Shown here piece by piece: positions 33,811 to 43,816 of a stretch of 64,000 nucleotides of DNA. The translations under genes were made by a program, and so were the position numbers. Position 1 is the first letter of the stretch, and the number at the start of each line of letters is the position of its first letter. Location: positions 62,001 through 126,000 of the forward strand of contig CP042279.1 in the NCBI GenBank assembly GCA_007858575.1. The letters run 5' to 3'. The notes beneath the pieces were generated by a model. The model was not told the DNA's origin. It saw only the letters and a program-made list of their open reading frames with translations, and ran no database searches. Origin of the DNA: Streptomyces sp. WAC08241 (lineage in GTDB: Bacteria > Actinomycetota > Actinomycetes > Streptomycetales > Streptomycetaceae).

Positions 33811-33820
33811 TCACGCGCTC
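33732..33820. repeat. 31-bp degenerate tandem repeat overlapping the lipA stop
   Basis: Two near-identical 31-bp copies (33732-33762, 33763-33793, differing at 2 positions) starting GCGACGGGC and ending CGCGCCCTAT, with a third diverged copy at 33794-33820. The third copy overlaps the last codons and stop of lipA (33811), suggesting the repeat grew outward from the gene's 3' end. Confidence 0.75.
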
Positions 33821-34764
33821 TGCGCGGCCGCCCGCTTCTCCTTCGCCTGCTGGTAGAGGCGTCCCGCGCGGTACGACGAACGCACCAGCGGGCCCGACAT
33901 CACGCCGGAGAAGCCGATCTCGTCGGCCTCCTCCTTCAGCTCCACGAACTCCTGCGGCTTCACCCAGCGCTCCACCGGGTGGTGGCGGACCGAGGGGCGC
34001 AGGTACTGCGTGATCGTGATGAGCTCGCAGCCCGCGTCGTGCAACTGCTGGAGCGCCTCGCTGATCTCCTCGCGGGTCTCGCCCATGCCGAGGATCAGGT
34101 TCGACTTCGTGACCAGACCGTAGTCACGCGCCCGCGTGATGACATCCAGGGAGCGCTCGTACCGGAAGCCGGGGCGGATGCGCTTGAAGATGCGCGGCAC
34201 CGTCTCCACGTTGTGCGCGAAGACCTCGGGGCGGGAGTCGAAGACCTGCTCCAGGAGCTCCGGCACCGCGTTGAAGTCGGGGGCGCAGCTCGACCTTGGT
34301 GCGGCCGCCTCGCGGCCCGCCGTCTGCTGGTGGATCTGGCGCACGGTCTCCGCGTACAGCCAGGCGCCGCCGTCCTCCAGGTCGTCGCGCGCGACGCCGG
34401 TGATCGTGGCGTAGTTCAGGTCCATCGTGACGACCGACTCGCCCACGCGGCGCGGCTCGTCGCGGTCGAGCGCCTGCGGCTTGCCCGTGTCGATCTGGCA
34501 GAAGTCGCAGCGCCGGGTGCACTGGTCACCGCCGATGAGGAAGGTCGCCTCGCGGTCCTCCCAGCACTCGAAGATGTTGGGACAGCCCGCCTCCTGGCAG
34601 ACCGTGTGCAGGCCCTCGCTCTTCACGAGGCCCTGCATCTTCGTGTACTCGGGCCCCATCTTCGCCCGGGTCTTGATCCACTCGGGCTTGCGCTCGATGG
34701 GGGTCTGGGCGTTCCGGACCTCCAGGCGCAGCATCTTGCGTCCGTCGGGTGCGACTGCGGACAC
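33811..34764 (-). CDS. lipA: Lipoyl synthase, radical SAM (one frameshift)
   Basis: Inserts two sulfurs into octanoyl groups on carrier proteins to form lipoyl. About 318 aa. Auxiliary cluster cysteines: [15 protein letters not shown] (CxxxxCxxxxxC). Radical SAM cluster: CTRRCDFCQ (CxxxCxxC). Also [40 protein letters not shown] and the final conserved RSSYRAG. An indel near 34285 breaks VELLAPDFN. GTG 34764 start. Transcribed leftward after lipB, which supplies the octanoyl substrate; the product is needed by the sucB/aceE complexes encoded 12-16 kb away. Confidence 0.95.
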   Translation of the reverse strand: MSAVAPDGRKMLRLEVRNAQTPIERKPEWIKTRAKMGPEYTKMQGLVKSEGLHTVCQEAGCPNIFECWEDREATFLIGGDQCTRRCDFCQIDTGKPQALDRDEPRRVGESVVTMDLNYATITGVARDDLEDGGAWLYAETVRQIHQQTAGREAAAPRSSCAPDFNAVPELLEQVFDSRPEVFAHNVETVPRIFKRIRPGFRYERSLDVITRARDYGLVTKSNLILGMGETREEISEALQQLHDAGCELITITQYLRPSVRHHPVERWVKPQEFVELKEEADEIGFSGVMSGPLVRSSYRAGRLYQQAKEKRAAAQSA

Positions 34765-34896
34765 ATCGGCTCCTGTAGCTTCGATTCTTCGGCGTACACC
34801 AGGGTACGCCCGTGGCTTCCATGCCTGCCTACGTCCGGCCAACCTCTGGCCATCGCCCCCGCATTCCCGGGGCCGTACGGACGGGGCGGCCCGGGG

Positions 34897-35699
34897 TCAG
34901 GCGGACGCGGGCTCCACGGCCCGCGGCTTGAGCTCCGCGTGCTCCAGGACCTCCCGCAGGTGCTTCTCGACCACCGGCAGCACCTCCTCGACCGTGACGT
35001 CGCGGCCCAGCTCGTTGGCGATCGAGGTGACGCCCGCGTCGCGGATGCCGCACGGGATGATCCGGTCGAACCAGGCGTTGTCCGGGTTCACGTTGAGCGC
35101 GAAGCCGTGCATCGTGACGCCCTTGGCGACCCGGATGCCGATCGCCGCCAGCTTCCGGTCCTCGCGGCGCTGGCCGGCGTTGGAAGGGGCGTACTCCGGC
35201 CCGTTCAGACGCGGGTCGAACTCCTCGTCGGTCAGGCGCGGGTCGAAGTCGAGCGAGAGCCCGCCGAGCGAAGGACGCTGCCGCACCGGGTCCCCGAGGA
35301 CCCACACCCCGCTGCGGCCCTCGATCCGCGTCGTCTCCAGGCCGAAGTCCGCGGCCGTGCGGATCAGGGCCTCCTCCAGGCGGCGCACGTGCGCGACGAC
35401 GTCCACCGGGCGGGGCAGCTTCATGATCGGGTAGCCGACCAACTGGCCGGGGCCGTGCCAGGTGATCTTCCCGCCGCGGTCCACGTCCACCACCGGCGTC
35501 CCGTCCAGGGGCGCTCGCTCTCCGCCGTGCGCCGGCCGGCCGTGTAGACCGGCGGGTGCTCCAGGAGCAGACAGGTGTCGTCGATCTCGTCGGCGAACCG
35601 CGCGGCGTGCACCTCGCGCTGCTTCTCCCAGGCCGCCCGGTAGTCGACGGCGTCCTCGCCGAAGCCGAGTCGGACGAATCGCAGCTCACTCACGGCCAT
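34897..35699 (-). CDS. lipB: Octanoyltransferase (one frameshift)
   Basis: Transfers octanoate from acyl carrier protein to lipoyl domains. About 267 aa, slightly long from an acidic insertion ([20 protein letters not shown]). Landmarks: [31 protein letters not shown] (active-site region), [20 protein letters not shown] and [13 protein letters not shown] with the catalytic Cys. One C is missing near 35510. ATG 35699 has AGGAGG just upstream; GTG 35693 is an alternative start. Same direction as lipA, 132 bp upstream of it. Confidence 0.95.
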
Positions 35700-35960
35700 G
35701 CCTCCTCCTGTGCCGGGAGTCCGGGGACCGGGGATCATCCCGGGCCGGCTCGGCACCATGCGTCATTCGCGCCCATGCCACTGTACGGCGGCGCCGGGAC
35801 CGCTCCTCCGGCGGGCGGACGGGGGCCCGGGGAGGCGGACGGGAGCGCCCACGTCAGCGGTGCCGTCAATCCTCACACGATCGGATGAATGTGGGGCGAA
35901 GGTGGTGGTACGGGCCGTGCGGGCCGCTAAATTCGCGCCGTTCCAGGAGGGTCCGCAGGG

Positions 35961-37468
35961 GTGCCGCCCAGGCCCGGAAAACAGGAGACCGCACAGCCGA
36001 TGACGGACCGACCCCCGCAGCGCATCCCGAACCGCCAGCTCGCCGCGCTCATCGCCGAAGCAGGGTTCTCCCACGCGGGCCTCGCCAGACGAGTCGACCA
36101 GCTCGGCCTGGAACACGGCCTCGACCTGCGGTACGACAAGACCTCCGTGACCCGCTGGCTCCGCGGCCAGCAGCCGCGCGGCACCACCCCCGCCCTCATC
36201 GCCGAGGTCTTCACCCGCCGCCTGGGCCGCCGGCTCTCCGCCCAGGACCTCGGCCTCGACGCCTGCGCGCCCGTCTACGCGGGCCTGGAGTTCGCCGCCA
36301 CCCCGAGGAGGCCGTCGACATCGTCGGCGGCCTGTGGCGCAAGGACTCCGGCAGCCACGCCGAACTCCGCAAGATCGCCTTCACCCCGGCGGGCCTGGTC
36401 GTCCCCAGCCGGGACTGGCTGATCGGCCGCGCCGACGAGCGGGTGGCGCGAGGCGAGTCCGTCCCTTCCCGCCCCTCCGCCGGGGCGCCCCCGCATGACC
36501 CCCGGGTCCCGCACCAGGGCCGCTACTCCGTGCCCCGCCAGCGCGGTACGGACCGGGGGCCCGGGCAGCGCGTCTCCAGCGGCGACATCGCCGCCCTCCG
36601 CTCGGTCGGCGAGCTCTTCCGCACCCTCGACCACGCCTACGGCGGCGGCCACGCCCGCCAGGCCCTCGTCCGCTACCTGGAGCACGAGGCCGAGCCGATG
36701 CTGCGCGGCACGTACGGGGAGTCCACCGGCCGCCGCCTCTTCGCCGCCGCCGCCGACCTCACCCGGCTCGCGGGCTGGACCTCGTACGACATCGCCGCCC
36801 ACGGCCTCGCCCAGCGCTATTTCGTCCAGGCGCTGCGCCTCGCGCAGGCGGCCGGGGACCGGGCGTACGGCTCGTACGTGCTCCTCACCATGAGCCGCCA
36901 GGCCGTCTACCTCGGCCACGGGCGGGAGGCCGTGCAGCTCGCCCGGGTCGCCCAGCAGGGCGTCGGGCCCGCCGCGCCGCCCGGCGTCCAGGCGATGCTG
37001 CACGCGGTCGAGGCGCGCGGCCACGCCGTCCTGGGGGAGGCGCGGGTGTGCAGCGCCTCCCTCGTCCGGGCCGAGCGGGCCCTGGAGACGGCCCGGCCCG
37101 GCGACGAGGTGCCGTACTGGGCCCGGAGCTTCGACGAGGCGCAGCTCGCCGGCGAGCTCGCGCACTGCCACCGCGACCTCCAGCAGCACCGCTACGCCGC
37201 CCAGCACGCCGAGCGCGCCCTCCAGCTCCGCGCCCCCGGCTTCGCCCGCAGCCGCCTCTTCTCCCGGGTCGTCCTCGCCACCTCCCGGCTCGCCCTCGGC
37301 GAACTGGAACAGGCCTGCGCGCTCGGCGCCGAGGCCGCCCAACAGGCCTCCGAGATGCGCTCGGCCCGCGCCGTGGAGTACGTCCGCGACTTCGAGCGCC
37401 GCCTGGAGCCCTACCGCGACGCGGCCGCCGCCCGCACCTACCGCGACCGGGTGGCGGCGATCGGCTGA
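35961..37468 (+). CDS. NsdA-like regulator (HTH plus TPR-like repeats, frameshifted)
   Basis: About 500 aa. N-terminal DNA-binding-like region: NRQLAALIAEAGFSHAGLAR, DKTSVTRWLRGQQPRGTTPA and FTRRLGRRLSAQDLGL. The middle EAVDIVGGLWRKD and VPSRDWLIGR are followed by helical repeats (VGELFRTLDHAYGGGHARQA, AGWTSYDIAAHGLAQRYFVQ, YAAQHAERALQLRAPGFARS). The layout fits the Streptomyces NsdA group, regulators of antibiotic production and differentiation, with TPR-like C-terminal repeats. Frameshifts near 36305 and 36460. GTG 35961 is chosen because AGGAGG lies ten bases before it; ATG 36001 is possible. Divergent from lipB, ends 12 bp from the convergent oxidoreductase. Confidence 0.75.
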
Positions 37469-37480
37469 CCGGGGCCGTCC

Positions 37481-38919
37481 TCAGGCCGCCTCCACCGCCA
37501 GGGCTCCGCCGGGAGCCGTACGCCCAGGTCCGTCAGGAGGGCGCGGGCCGCGCGGTGGCCCGAGGCGAGGGCGCCCCGGGGGTGCTCGTGGCGCGGTGGT
37601 CGCCGCAGACGTAGAGCCCCGCGAGGAGCCGGACCGAGCGGTGGCCGTCGTGCGGGGGCGGCATCGCCGGGACCGCGTCCGGGGTGTGCCGGAGCGCCAG
37701 CAGCTCCCACTCGTCGGTCGACGTGCCGTACAGCGTGGCGAGGTGCTTGCGGACCCGCCGCTCCGTGTCGTCCGGCGGCGTCCCGAGCACCGTCGAGGTG
37801 ATCAGGGTCCGGCCCGCCGGGACGCGGCCCGGGTCGACCGCGCTCATCACGGCCGTGTGGGCCACGGGGCCGTCCGGGTCCGACTCCAGGAGCAGCACCG
37901 GGTCCCCGGTGGGCGCGACGGGGGCCGTGTGGTGCAGGACCGTCACCGGGTGGAACGCGGGCGTCCGCAGCCCCGGCAGCAGGCGCGCCGCCGTGCGCGC
38001 CCCCGTGGCGAGGACCACGGACCGGCAGCGGAACACCCCGTGCTCCGCCGTCGTCACCCGGGAGACGGACGCCTCCGTGACCCGCACGCCGGTGTGGACC
38101 GTGCCCGGCGGAAGCCCGGCCGCGAGCAGCTCCGGAAGCGCCGCCGCACCGCCCTCCGGCACGGCGAGCCGGCCCGGGCGAAGGCGCGCAGCGCCAGGTC
38201 CGCCCGCCTGCTCGACGTGCTCAGGTCCGGGTCGGCCAGGAGCGCCGCGAGCAGCGGCCGCAGCACCCCTGGACCGTCCGGGCGGGCAGCCGGGCGTCCA
38301 GGGCCTCGCGCGCGGTCCGCTCGGGCCGGGCGAGGATCCGCTGCGCCGGGGTCGCGGCGAGCCGGACGAGGGACGCGCCGAGCCGCGCCTGGTCGAGCGA
38401 GGCCGACGGATGCCGGGGGCGCTCGCGAGGGCGCGCGCCACGCTGAACGCTCCCCACGCTCCGGGCGCCCGTCGCCCGGGGCACTCCGGCCGTCCGGCGC
38501 GGATGCGGAGCGCCCCACCGCGCGTACCGGCCGTCGCTGTGCACGAGGACCCCCGGGGCGAAGGGGGCGCAGCGCGAGGCCGCCGAGCCCCGGCAGGGCC
38601 CGCAGCTCCTCGTACGACAGGGTGAGCAGGGGCCCACCCGGTCGAGCAGGAAGCCGTCGACGGACGCCGTCGCCATCCGGCCCCCGATCCACGGCTCCGC
38701 CTCCAGGACGGCGACGGAGAGTCCGGCCCGGGTCAGCCGGTGGGCGGCCGCGAGCCCCGCCGCCCCGGCCCCCACGACCACGACGTCGACGGTCCCGCCG
38801 GAGCCGCCCGTGGCGTCCGTGGCGATGGTGCCGGCTGTGCTGCCGGTGGTGCTCGCTGTATTGGCGGTGCCTGCTGTGCTGTCCGTGCTGCTGACGGTGT
38901 CGTCTGCGCTGCTGAGCAC
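37481..38919 (-). CDS. FAD-dependent amine oxidase/protoporphyrinogen oxidase-like protein (frameshifted)
   Basis: About 475 aa. N-terminal Ser/Thr/Ala/Gly-rich stretch (residues 1-42, STDSTAGTANTAS-type repeats), then the FAD Rossmann motif VDVVVVGAGAAGLAAAHRLT, VLEAEPWIGGRM and DGFLLDRVGP. Middle: YEELRALPGLGGL, ALDARLPARTVQG. Late: VVLATGARTAARLLPGLRT, YVCGDHRATS. Four or more indels (38625, 38270, 38175, 37595, 37510). With these corrected it ends LAVEAA at TGA 37483-37481. The long low-complexity head is unusual for this family. It may desaturate carotenoid-, porphyrin- or amine-like substrates; not resolved. Confidence 0.75.
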
Positions 38920-39094
38920 GTGCCCCTCCCCAGGTCGGCGCGGCCGGTGAGGGGCCTATGCCCCCAACGGGCCTCCGGAATGCCGGATTTCACGGTCCGC
39001 GTCGAGCCTAGGCAGCGCTCCCACGGGTGCCAGGAGCGCGTGCCGGGGTGCGCGCGGCACGGGGGAGCACGGAAGGGGCCTGGGGAGGGGCGCG

Positions 39095-40000
39095 TCAGCG
39101 GGCGGCGGCCCGGATCGCGTCGTCGATCGTCGGGAAAGCGAACTCGAAACCGGTCTCCAACAGGCGCCCCGGCAGCACCCGCTGACTCCCCAGCACGTCC
39201 TGCGCGAAATCCCCGAGGACGATCCGCAGGGCCGGCGCCGGGACCGTGAAGAGGGTGGGCCGGCGCAGCACCCGGCCCATCGCCGCCGTCACCTCACGGT
39301 TGGTGACCGGCTCGGGTGCCGTCAGGTTCACCGGACCCGCCAGGGACGGTGTCGACCAGGTGGCGCAGGGCGGCCACCTCGTCGTGCAGGGAGATGAAGG
39401 ACCAGTACTGGCGGCCGTCGCCCATCCGCCCGCCGAGCCCGGCCCGGAAGACCGGGAAGAGCCGCCCCACGCCCCGCCCTCGCGGGCCACCACCAGGCCG
39501 GTGCGGGCGTACGCGACCCGGATGCCGGCCTCTCGGCGGGGGCCGCCGCGGCCTCCCACTCCACGCAGACCGAGGGCAGGAAGCCCGTCCCGGCGGGGCG
39601 TCTCGTCGACCGCGCGGCTGCCGGTGTCCCCGTACCAGCCGAGCGCCGTCCCGCACACCAGGACCTCCGGCGGCTCCGCGAGCGAGGCGAGCGCCTGCGC
39701 GACCGCCGTCGTGCCGAGCACCCGGCTGTCCCGGATCTCCTTCTTGTACGCCTCGTTCCAGCGGCGCTCGCCGACGCCGGCGCCCGCCAGGTGCACGACG
39801 GCGTCCACGCCGACGAGACCGGCGGCGTCCACGTACAGCCGCTCGGGGTCCCACTCGACCTCGTCGGCGGTACGGGCCGGGCGGCGGACGAGGCGGAGGA
39901 CGTCGTGCCCGTCGGCGCGCAGGGAGCGGACCAGGGCCGAGCCGATGAGCCCGGAGGCGCCGGTGACGGCGACACGCTTGCGGGAGGCGGAACGCTGCAT
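39095..40000 (-). CDS. TIGR01777-family epimerase (frameshifted)
   Basis: About 300 aa extended SDR. MQRSASRKRVAVTGASGLIG (GxxGxxG motif), then DGHDVLRLVRRPARTADEVE, VDAVVHLAGAGVGERRWNEA, YKKEIRDSRVLGT and the C-terminal ALRIVLGDFAQDVLGSQRVL, PGRLLETGFEFAFPTIDDAI; these last are hallmarks of the YfcH/SDR39U1 group. Frameshifts near 39535 and 39350. Function of the family is uncertain (possibly NADP-dependent epimerase). ATG 40000, divergent from an acetyltransferase gene 46 bp away. Confidence 0.85.
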   Translation of the reverse strand: MQRSASRKRVAVTGASGLIGSALVRSLRADGHDVLRLVRRPARTADEVEWDPERLYVDAAGLVGVDAVVHLAGAGVGERRWNEAYKKEIRDSRVLGTTAVAQALASLAEPPEVLVCGTALGWYGDTGSRAVDETPRRDGLPALGLRGVGGRGGPRREAGIRVAYARTGLVVAREGGAWGGSSRSSGPGSAGGWATAASTGPSSPCTTRWPPCATWSTPSLAGPVNLTAPEPVTNREVTAAMGRVLRRPTLFTVPAPALRIVLGDFAQDVLGSQRVLPGRLLETGFEFAFPTIDDAIRAAAR

Positions 40001-40046
40001 GGGGCCATCCTGCCCCTCCGGGGCGGGGCATGGCACAGTGACCGGC

Positions 40047-40544
40047 ATGACCGAGCCGGAGACGCGGATACGTACGGCCGAGCGGGGCGACGACGCCGGG
40101 CTCGGCGCCCTGGACCGGGCCGCCTGGTCCACCCTCCACGCGGTGGTGCCCGCGCCGGTCCCGCCGTACGGCCCCTTCTTCGACGAGCGCCACCTCCCCG
40201 GGGACTACCTGGTGGCGGTGCGCGGGGCGCGCTCGCCGGCTACGTCCGGGTCGTGCAGCCCATCCCGCTCGCCTCCCACGCGCACGTACTCCAGATCCAG
40301 GGCCTCGTGGTCGCCCGACCGGCCCGGGGAAGGGCGTCGCCCGGGCGCTGCTGCGGGCGGCCGTGGACCGGGCGCGGGAGCGGGGCGCCACCCGGCTCAC
40401 CCTGCGGGTCCTCGGCCACAACGCCCCGGCCCGCGCGCTCTACGCCTCCGAGGGCTTCGCGGTGGAGGGCGTCCTGCCGGGGAGTTCCTGCTCGACGGGG
40501 CGTACGTGGACGACGTGTGCATGGGGCGGTCCCTGGGGGACTGA
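40047..40544 (+). CDS. GNAT-family N-acetyltransferase (frameshifted)
   Basis: About 168 aa. MTEPETRIRTAERGDDAGLG opening; DYLVAVRG; after an indel near 40230 LAGYVRVVQPIPLASHAHVL, and near 40330 KGVARALLRAAVDRARERGA (acetyl-CoA pyrophosphate loop). TRLTLRVLGHNAPARALYAS and EGFAVEGVLPGEFLLDGAYV complete the fold. Divergent promoter shared with the epimerase. Acceptor unknown. Confidence 0.82.
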   Translation: MTEPETRIRTAERGDDAGLGALDRAAWSTLHAVVPAPVPPYGPFFDERHLPGDYLVAVRGARSPATSGSCSPSRSPPTRTYSRSRASWSPDRPGEGRRPGAAAGGRGPGAGAGRHPAHPAGPRPQRPGPRALRLRGLRGGGRPAGEFLLDGAYVDDVCMGRSLGD

Positions 40545-40607
40545 GGGGCCCCGCGGAGGGCCCGCCCTTCCGGCCGTACCGAGGACCCCGCCCCTCCTGT
40601 CACGTCC

Positions 40608-41266
40608 TCAGCAGCTCGATTCCCCGGTCAGTTCGCGCAGGCAGCGCACCGCCAGGGACGCCGGTGCGCCCCCGCCGCGCACCGCCGGCTCGCCCTCGCC
40701 GCCGCCCGGCTCCCCTCCGCCCAGCTCTCCAGGGCGATCCGGATCGCGTCCGTGGCCGCCGCCGCCGCGAGCCGTACCCCCAGCGGGTCGGCGCCGGGGC
40801 CCGCGAGCCCGGCGAGGACCTCGCGCAGCCGTTCCTCGGACTCCTGGTTGACCCGGTACCAGACGGCCCGCAGGGCGGGGTCGTCGGCGGCCGCCCGGAG
40901 CAGCCCCCGGGTCCGGAGCAGTTCCTCCTCGGCCTCCGGGTCCGCCGGGGTCAGCGACGCGGCGACGGACCGCTCCAGGGCGTCGGCCAGGGGCGTGCCC
41001 GGGGCGGTGGCGGCGAGGTCGGCGCGCCAGCGGTCGGCGCCGCCCGCGAGGAGCGGGGCGACGGCGTCCTGCTTGGAGCGGAAGTAGCGGTAGAAGGTGC
41101 GCAGCGCGACCCCGGCCCGCAGGGCGATGTCCTCGGCCGTCGTGCCGTCCGGGCCGCGCTCGGTGAACAGCTCGACGGCCGCGCGGGCGATGTCGAGCTG
41201 CGTGGCGGCCTTGCGGCGCTCCGTCAGGGAGGGGCCCGGGAGGGCGTCGTGTCGCTCACCCGCCAA
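40608..41266 (-). CDS. TetR-family regulator (frameshifted near 3' end)
   Basis: About 220 aa. HTH: AARAAVELFTERG-type segment (ATQLDIARAAVELFTERGPD) then AEDIALRAGVALRTFYRYF. C-terminal helices SVAASLTPADPEAEEELLRT, AIRIALESWAEG. A missing G near 40715 throws the end out of frame; corrected it continues EPGGGEGEPAVRGGG, SLAVRCLRELTGESSC to TGA 40610-40608. Start TTG 41266; a GTG seven bases downstream lies in another frame. Divergent from the SDR gene with an inverted repeat between, so probably its repressor. Confidence 0.8.
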
Positions 41267-41307
41267 GCGTACGCCTACGACTGCCAGGGGTGCGTGAAAT
41301 GCAGTGA

Positions 41308-41321
41308 TGGCAAACGTGCCA
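41308..41321. promoter_or_regulatory. Inverted repeat between TetR and SDR genes
   Basis: TGGCA-AACG-TGCCA in the 107-bp divergent gap, 42 bp from the TetR start and 52 bp from the SDR start. Size and position fit a TetR operator. Confidence 0.55.
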
Positions 41322-41373
41322 CTTGGGCGTACGGTGACGGCATCCTCGGAGAACCCGACATCGAAAGGCCCCC

Positions 41374-42179
41374 ATGAACCAGCCCGCCCGTCACGTAGCC
41401 CGTTACGAAGGGCGCCGCGCGCTCGTCACCGGCGGCGGCTCCGGCATCGGCCAGGCCACCGTCCTGCGCATGCTCGCCGAGGGCGGCCGGGTCGTCGCCG
41501 CCGACATCAGCGAGGACGGCCTCAAGGACACCGCCGACAAGGCCGGCGCCGCCGCCGTCCGCCTCACCACCGTCCTCCTGGACGTGGCCGACGAGGCCTC
41601 CGTACGGGCCGGCGTCGCCGCCGCCGTCGAGGCGCTCGGCGGCCTGGACGTCCTGGTCAACGCCGCCGGGATCCTGCGCTCCTCGCACACCCACGAGACC
41701 ACCCTCGACGCCTTCGAGCAGGTGATCCGGACCAACCTCACCGGCACCTTCCTGGTGATACGCGAGGCGGTCCCGGCCTCCTGGCGGGCGAGGGCCCGGC
41801 CGTCGTGAACTTCTCCTCCACCTCGGCGGAGTTCGCCCACCCCTACATGTCCGCCTACGCGGCCAGCAAGGGCGGCATCCAGTCCATGACCCACGCGCTC
41901 GCCGCCGAGTACGCCAAGCAGGGCATCCGCTTCACCGCCGTCCAGCCGGGCTCCATCTCCTCCGGCATGACCGACGGCACCGGCGCCAGCCGCCGGTCCG
42001 TCGGCCCCGGCCTCCCGGCCGACGCCGACATGGCGCTCTTCGTGAAGCTCGCCCCCGCCCTCGGCCAGGGCTTCGCGGGCCCCGAGACCGTCGCCGGGGT
42101 CGTCGCGATGCTGGCGAGCGAGGACGGCAGGTTCGTCACCGGCACCGAGGTCCGCGTCGACGGCGGCACCCACTTCTGA
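41374..42179 (+). CDS. Short-chain dehydrogenase/reductase (one frameshift)
   Basis: About 268 aa classical SDR. Cofactor motif TGGGSGIGQATVLRML (residues 18-33), DVLVNAAGILRSS, catalytic Ser in NFSSTSAEFAHP, Tyr and Lys in YMSAYAASKGGIQSM, and the end VTGTEVRVDGGTHF. Indel near 41785 (VPALLAGEGPAVVNF restored). ATG 41374. Probably NAD(H)-dependent with an alcohol/ketone substrate, controlled by the divergent TetR. Confidence 0.87.
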
Positions 42180-42205
42180 GCCCGCCCGGTCACCGCGTCA
42201 CCCCG

Positions 42206-42724
42206 TCAGCCCGCTCCGAAGCGCTCCCACAGCCGGGGAAGCGGACCGCCAGGGCCTCGTCGTCCGCCAGGTCGAGCGGGGTCCCGAGCGGCTCGCCCCC
42301 GGCATCGGAATGCCCAGGTCCGGCGTCTCGGCCCCGGTCAGCGCCTCGTACGCCTCGTCCGCCGCGAAGCCGATCTCCTCGCCGTCCCCGTCGATCTCCA
42401 CGTCGAAGTCGTCGAGCAGCTCCGCGAGCGCGTCCGGATCGTGCACGGCCCCTCGTACACCTCGCGGCCCTGGCCGATCAGCCAGCAGCGGAAGGAGTCG
42501 AAGGCCTCCTCGTTCGCCCCGTCGAACAGCACGGCCGCCGCGCCCCACAGGTCCCAGAGGTACGCGCGGTTGTAGCGGGCCTCGAAGTGGCGCGCGTAGT
42601 CGAGCACCGAGTCGGGGTCCAGGCGGGTCAGCCGTTCCACGAGCAGGTCCGCCTGCTCCTCGGCGTCGCCCTCGGCGTCCTCCCGGGCGGCGTCGATGAT
42701 CTTCCAGAACTCGGTCTCGTCCAT
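42206..42724 (-). CDS. DUF4240 protein (frameshifted)
   Basis: About 172 aa. MDETEFWKIIDAAREDAEGD start, RLTRLDPDSVLDYARHFEAR, LWGAAAVLFDGANEEAFDSF, RCWLIGQGREVYEG, then after an indel near 42450 DALAELLDDFDVEIDGDGEE and the family-typical FAADEAYEALTG. A second indel near 42295 and a third near 42240 restore an end reading LAVRFPRLWERFGAG. ATG 42724; ATG 42739 adds five residues. Acidic, cytoplasmic; DUF4240 proteins are common in Streptomyces and have no known activity. Confidence 0.8.
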
Positions 42725-42823
42725 CACGGGAACCAGCATCCTGCCCCGGCGGGGCGGCGCACCCGGAAAGCCGGAAATGAATCCGGACAGAAGGTGTCGT
42801 ACTTTCCTGCCAGGGTGGGGCCC

Positions 42824-43760
42824 ATGACCACCGAGACACCCGACAGCACGCCCCTGCGCGGACGGATCTGCCTGGTCGCCGGGGCCACCCGGGGCGCCGG
42901 GCGGGCCATCGCCGTCCAGCTCGGCACCGCCGGAGCCACCGTCTACGTCACCGGGCGCACCACCCGCGAGAAGGCCAGCGAGGTCGGCCGGACCACCGAG
43001 ACCATCGAGGAGACCGCCGAACTGGTGACGGCCGCCGGCGGCGAGGGCGTCGCCGTCCCCACCGACCACCTGGAGCCGGACCAGGTCCGCGTCCTGATCG
43101 ACCGGATCGACCGCGAGCGGGGCCGCCTCGACGTCCTCGTCAACGACATCTGGGGCGGCGAGCACCTCGTCGTCGCCGGCTTCGGCAAGAAGATCTGGGA
43201 GGTGGACCTCGCCGACGGCCTGCGCATGCTGGAGCTGGGCGTGAAGAGCCACCTGATCACCAGCGCGGCGGCCGCGCCGCTGCTCACCCGCCACCCCGGC
43301 GGCCTCCTCGTCGAGGTCACCGACGGCACCCAGGAGTACAACGCCACCCGCTACCGCGAGAACGTCTACTACGACCTCGCCAAGAACGCCCCGATCCGGA
43401 TGGCGTTCGGCCTCGCGCGAGCTGGCGCCGGCCGGCGGCACGGCCGTCGCGCTCACCCCCGGCTGGCTCCGCTCGGAACAGATGCTGGACCACTTCGGCG
43501 TGACCGAGGAGAACTGGCGCGACGCCGCCGAGAAGCTCCCCGACTTCGCCGTCGCCGAGTCCCCGGTCTACGTCGGCCGCGCGGTCGCCGCCCTCGCCGC
43601 CGACCCCGACCGGGCCCGCTGGAACGGCCGCTCCCTCTCCAGCGGACAGCTCGCGAAGGAGTACGGCTTCACCGACGCGGACGGCTCGCGGCCGGACGCG
43701 TGGGGGTTCATCGTGGCCAAGGAGACGGACGGGGACGTGTCGGTGGACGACTACCGGTAG
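42824..43760 (+). CDS. Short-chain dehydrogenase/reductase, long form (one frameshift)
   Basis: About 312 aa. RICLVAGATRGAGRAIAVQL (GxxxGxG), VTGRTTREKASEVGRTTETI (NADP-type Arg), DVLVNDIWGGEHL in place of the usual NNAG, and YYDLAKNAPIRMAFGLAREL with Tyr-x3-Lys shifted (YYDLAK). LTPGWLRSEQMLDHFGVTEE and SSGQLAKEYGFTDADGSRPD follow. Indel near 43420. ATG 42824. The NDIWGG variant and C-terminal extension define a known subgroup of bacterial SDRs. Substrate unknown. Confidence 0.85.
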
Positions 43761-43816
43761 ACCGGGGCGTCCCGCGGGCCGGACCGATCGGGGACGGCCC
43801 AGCCCGCGGGGCGGCC

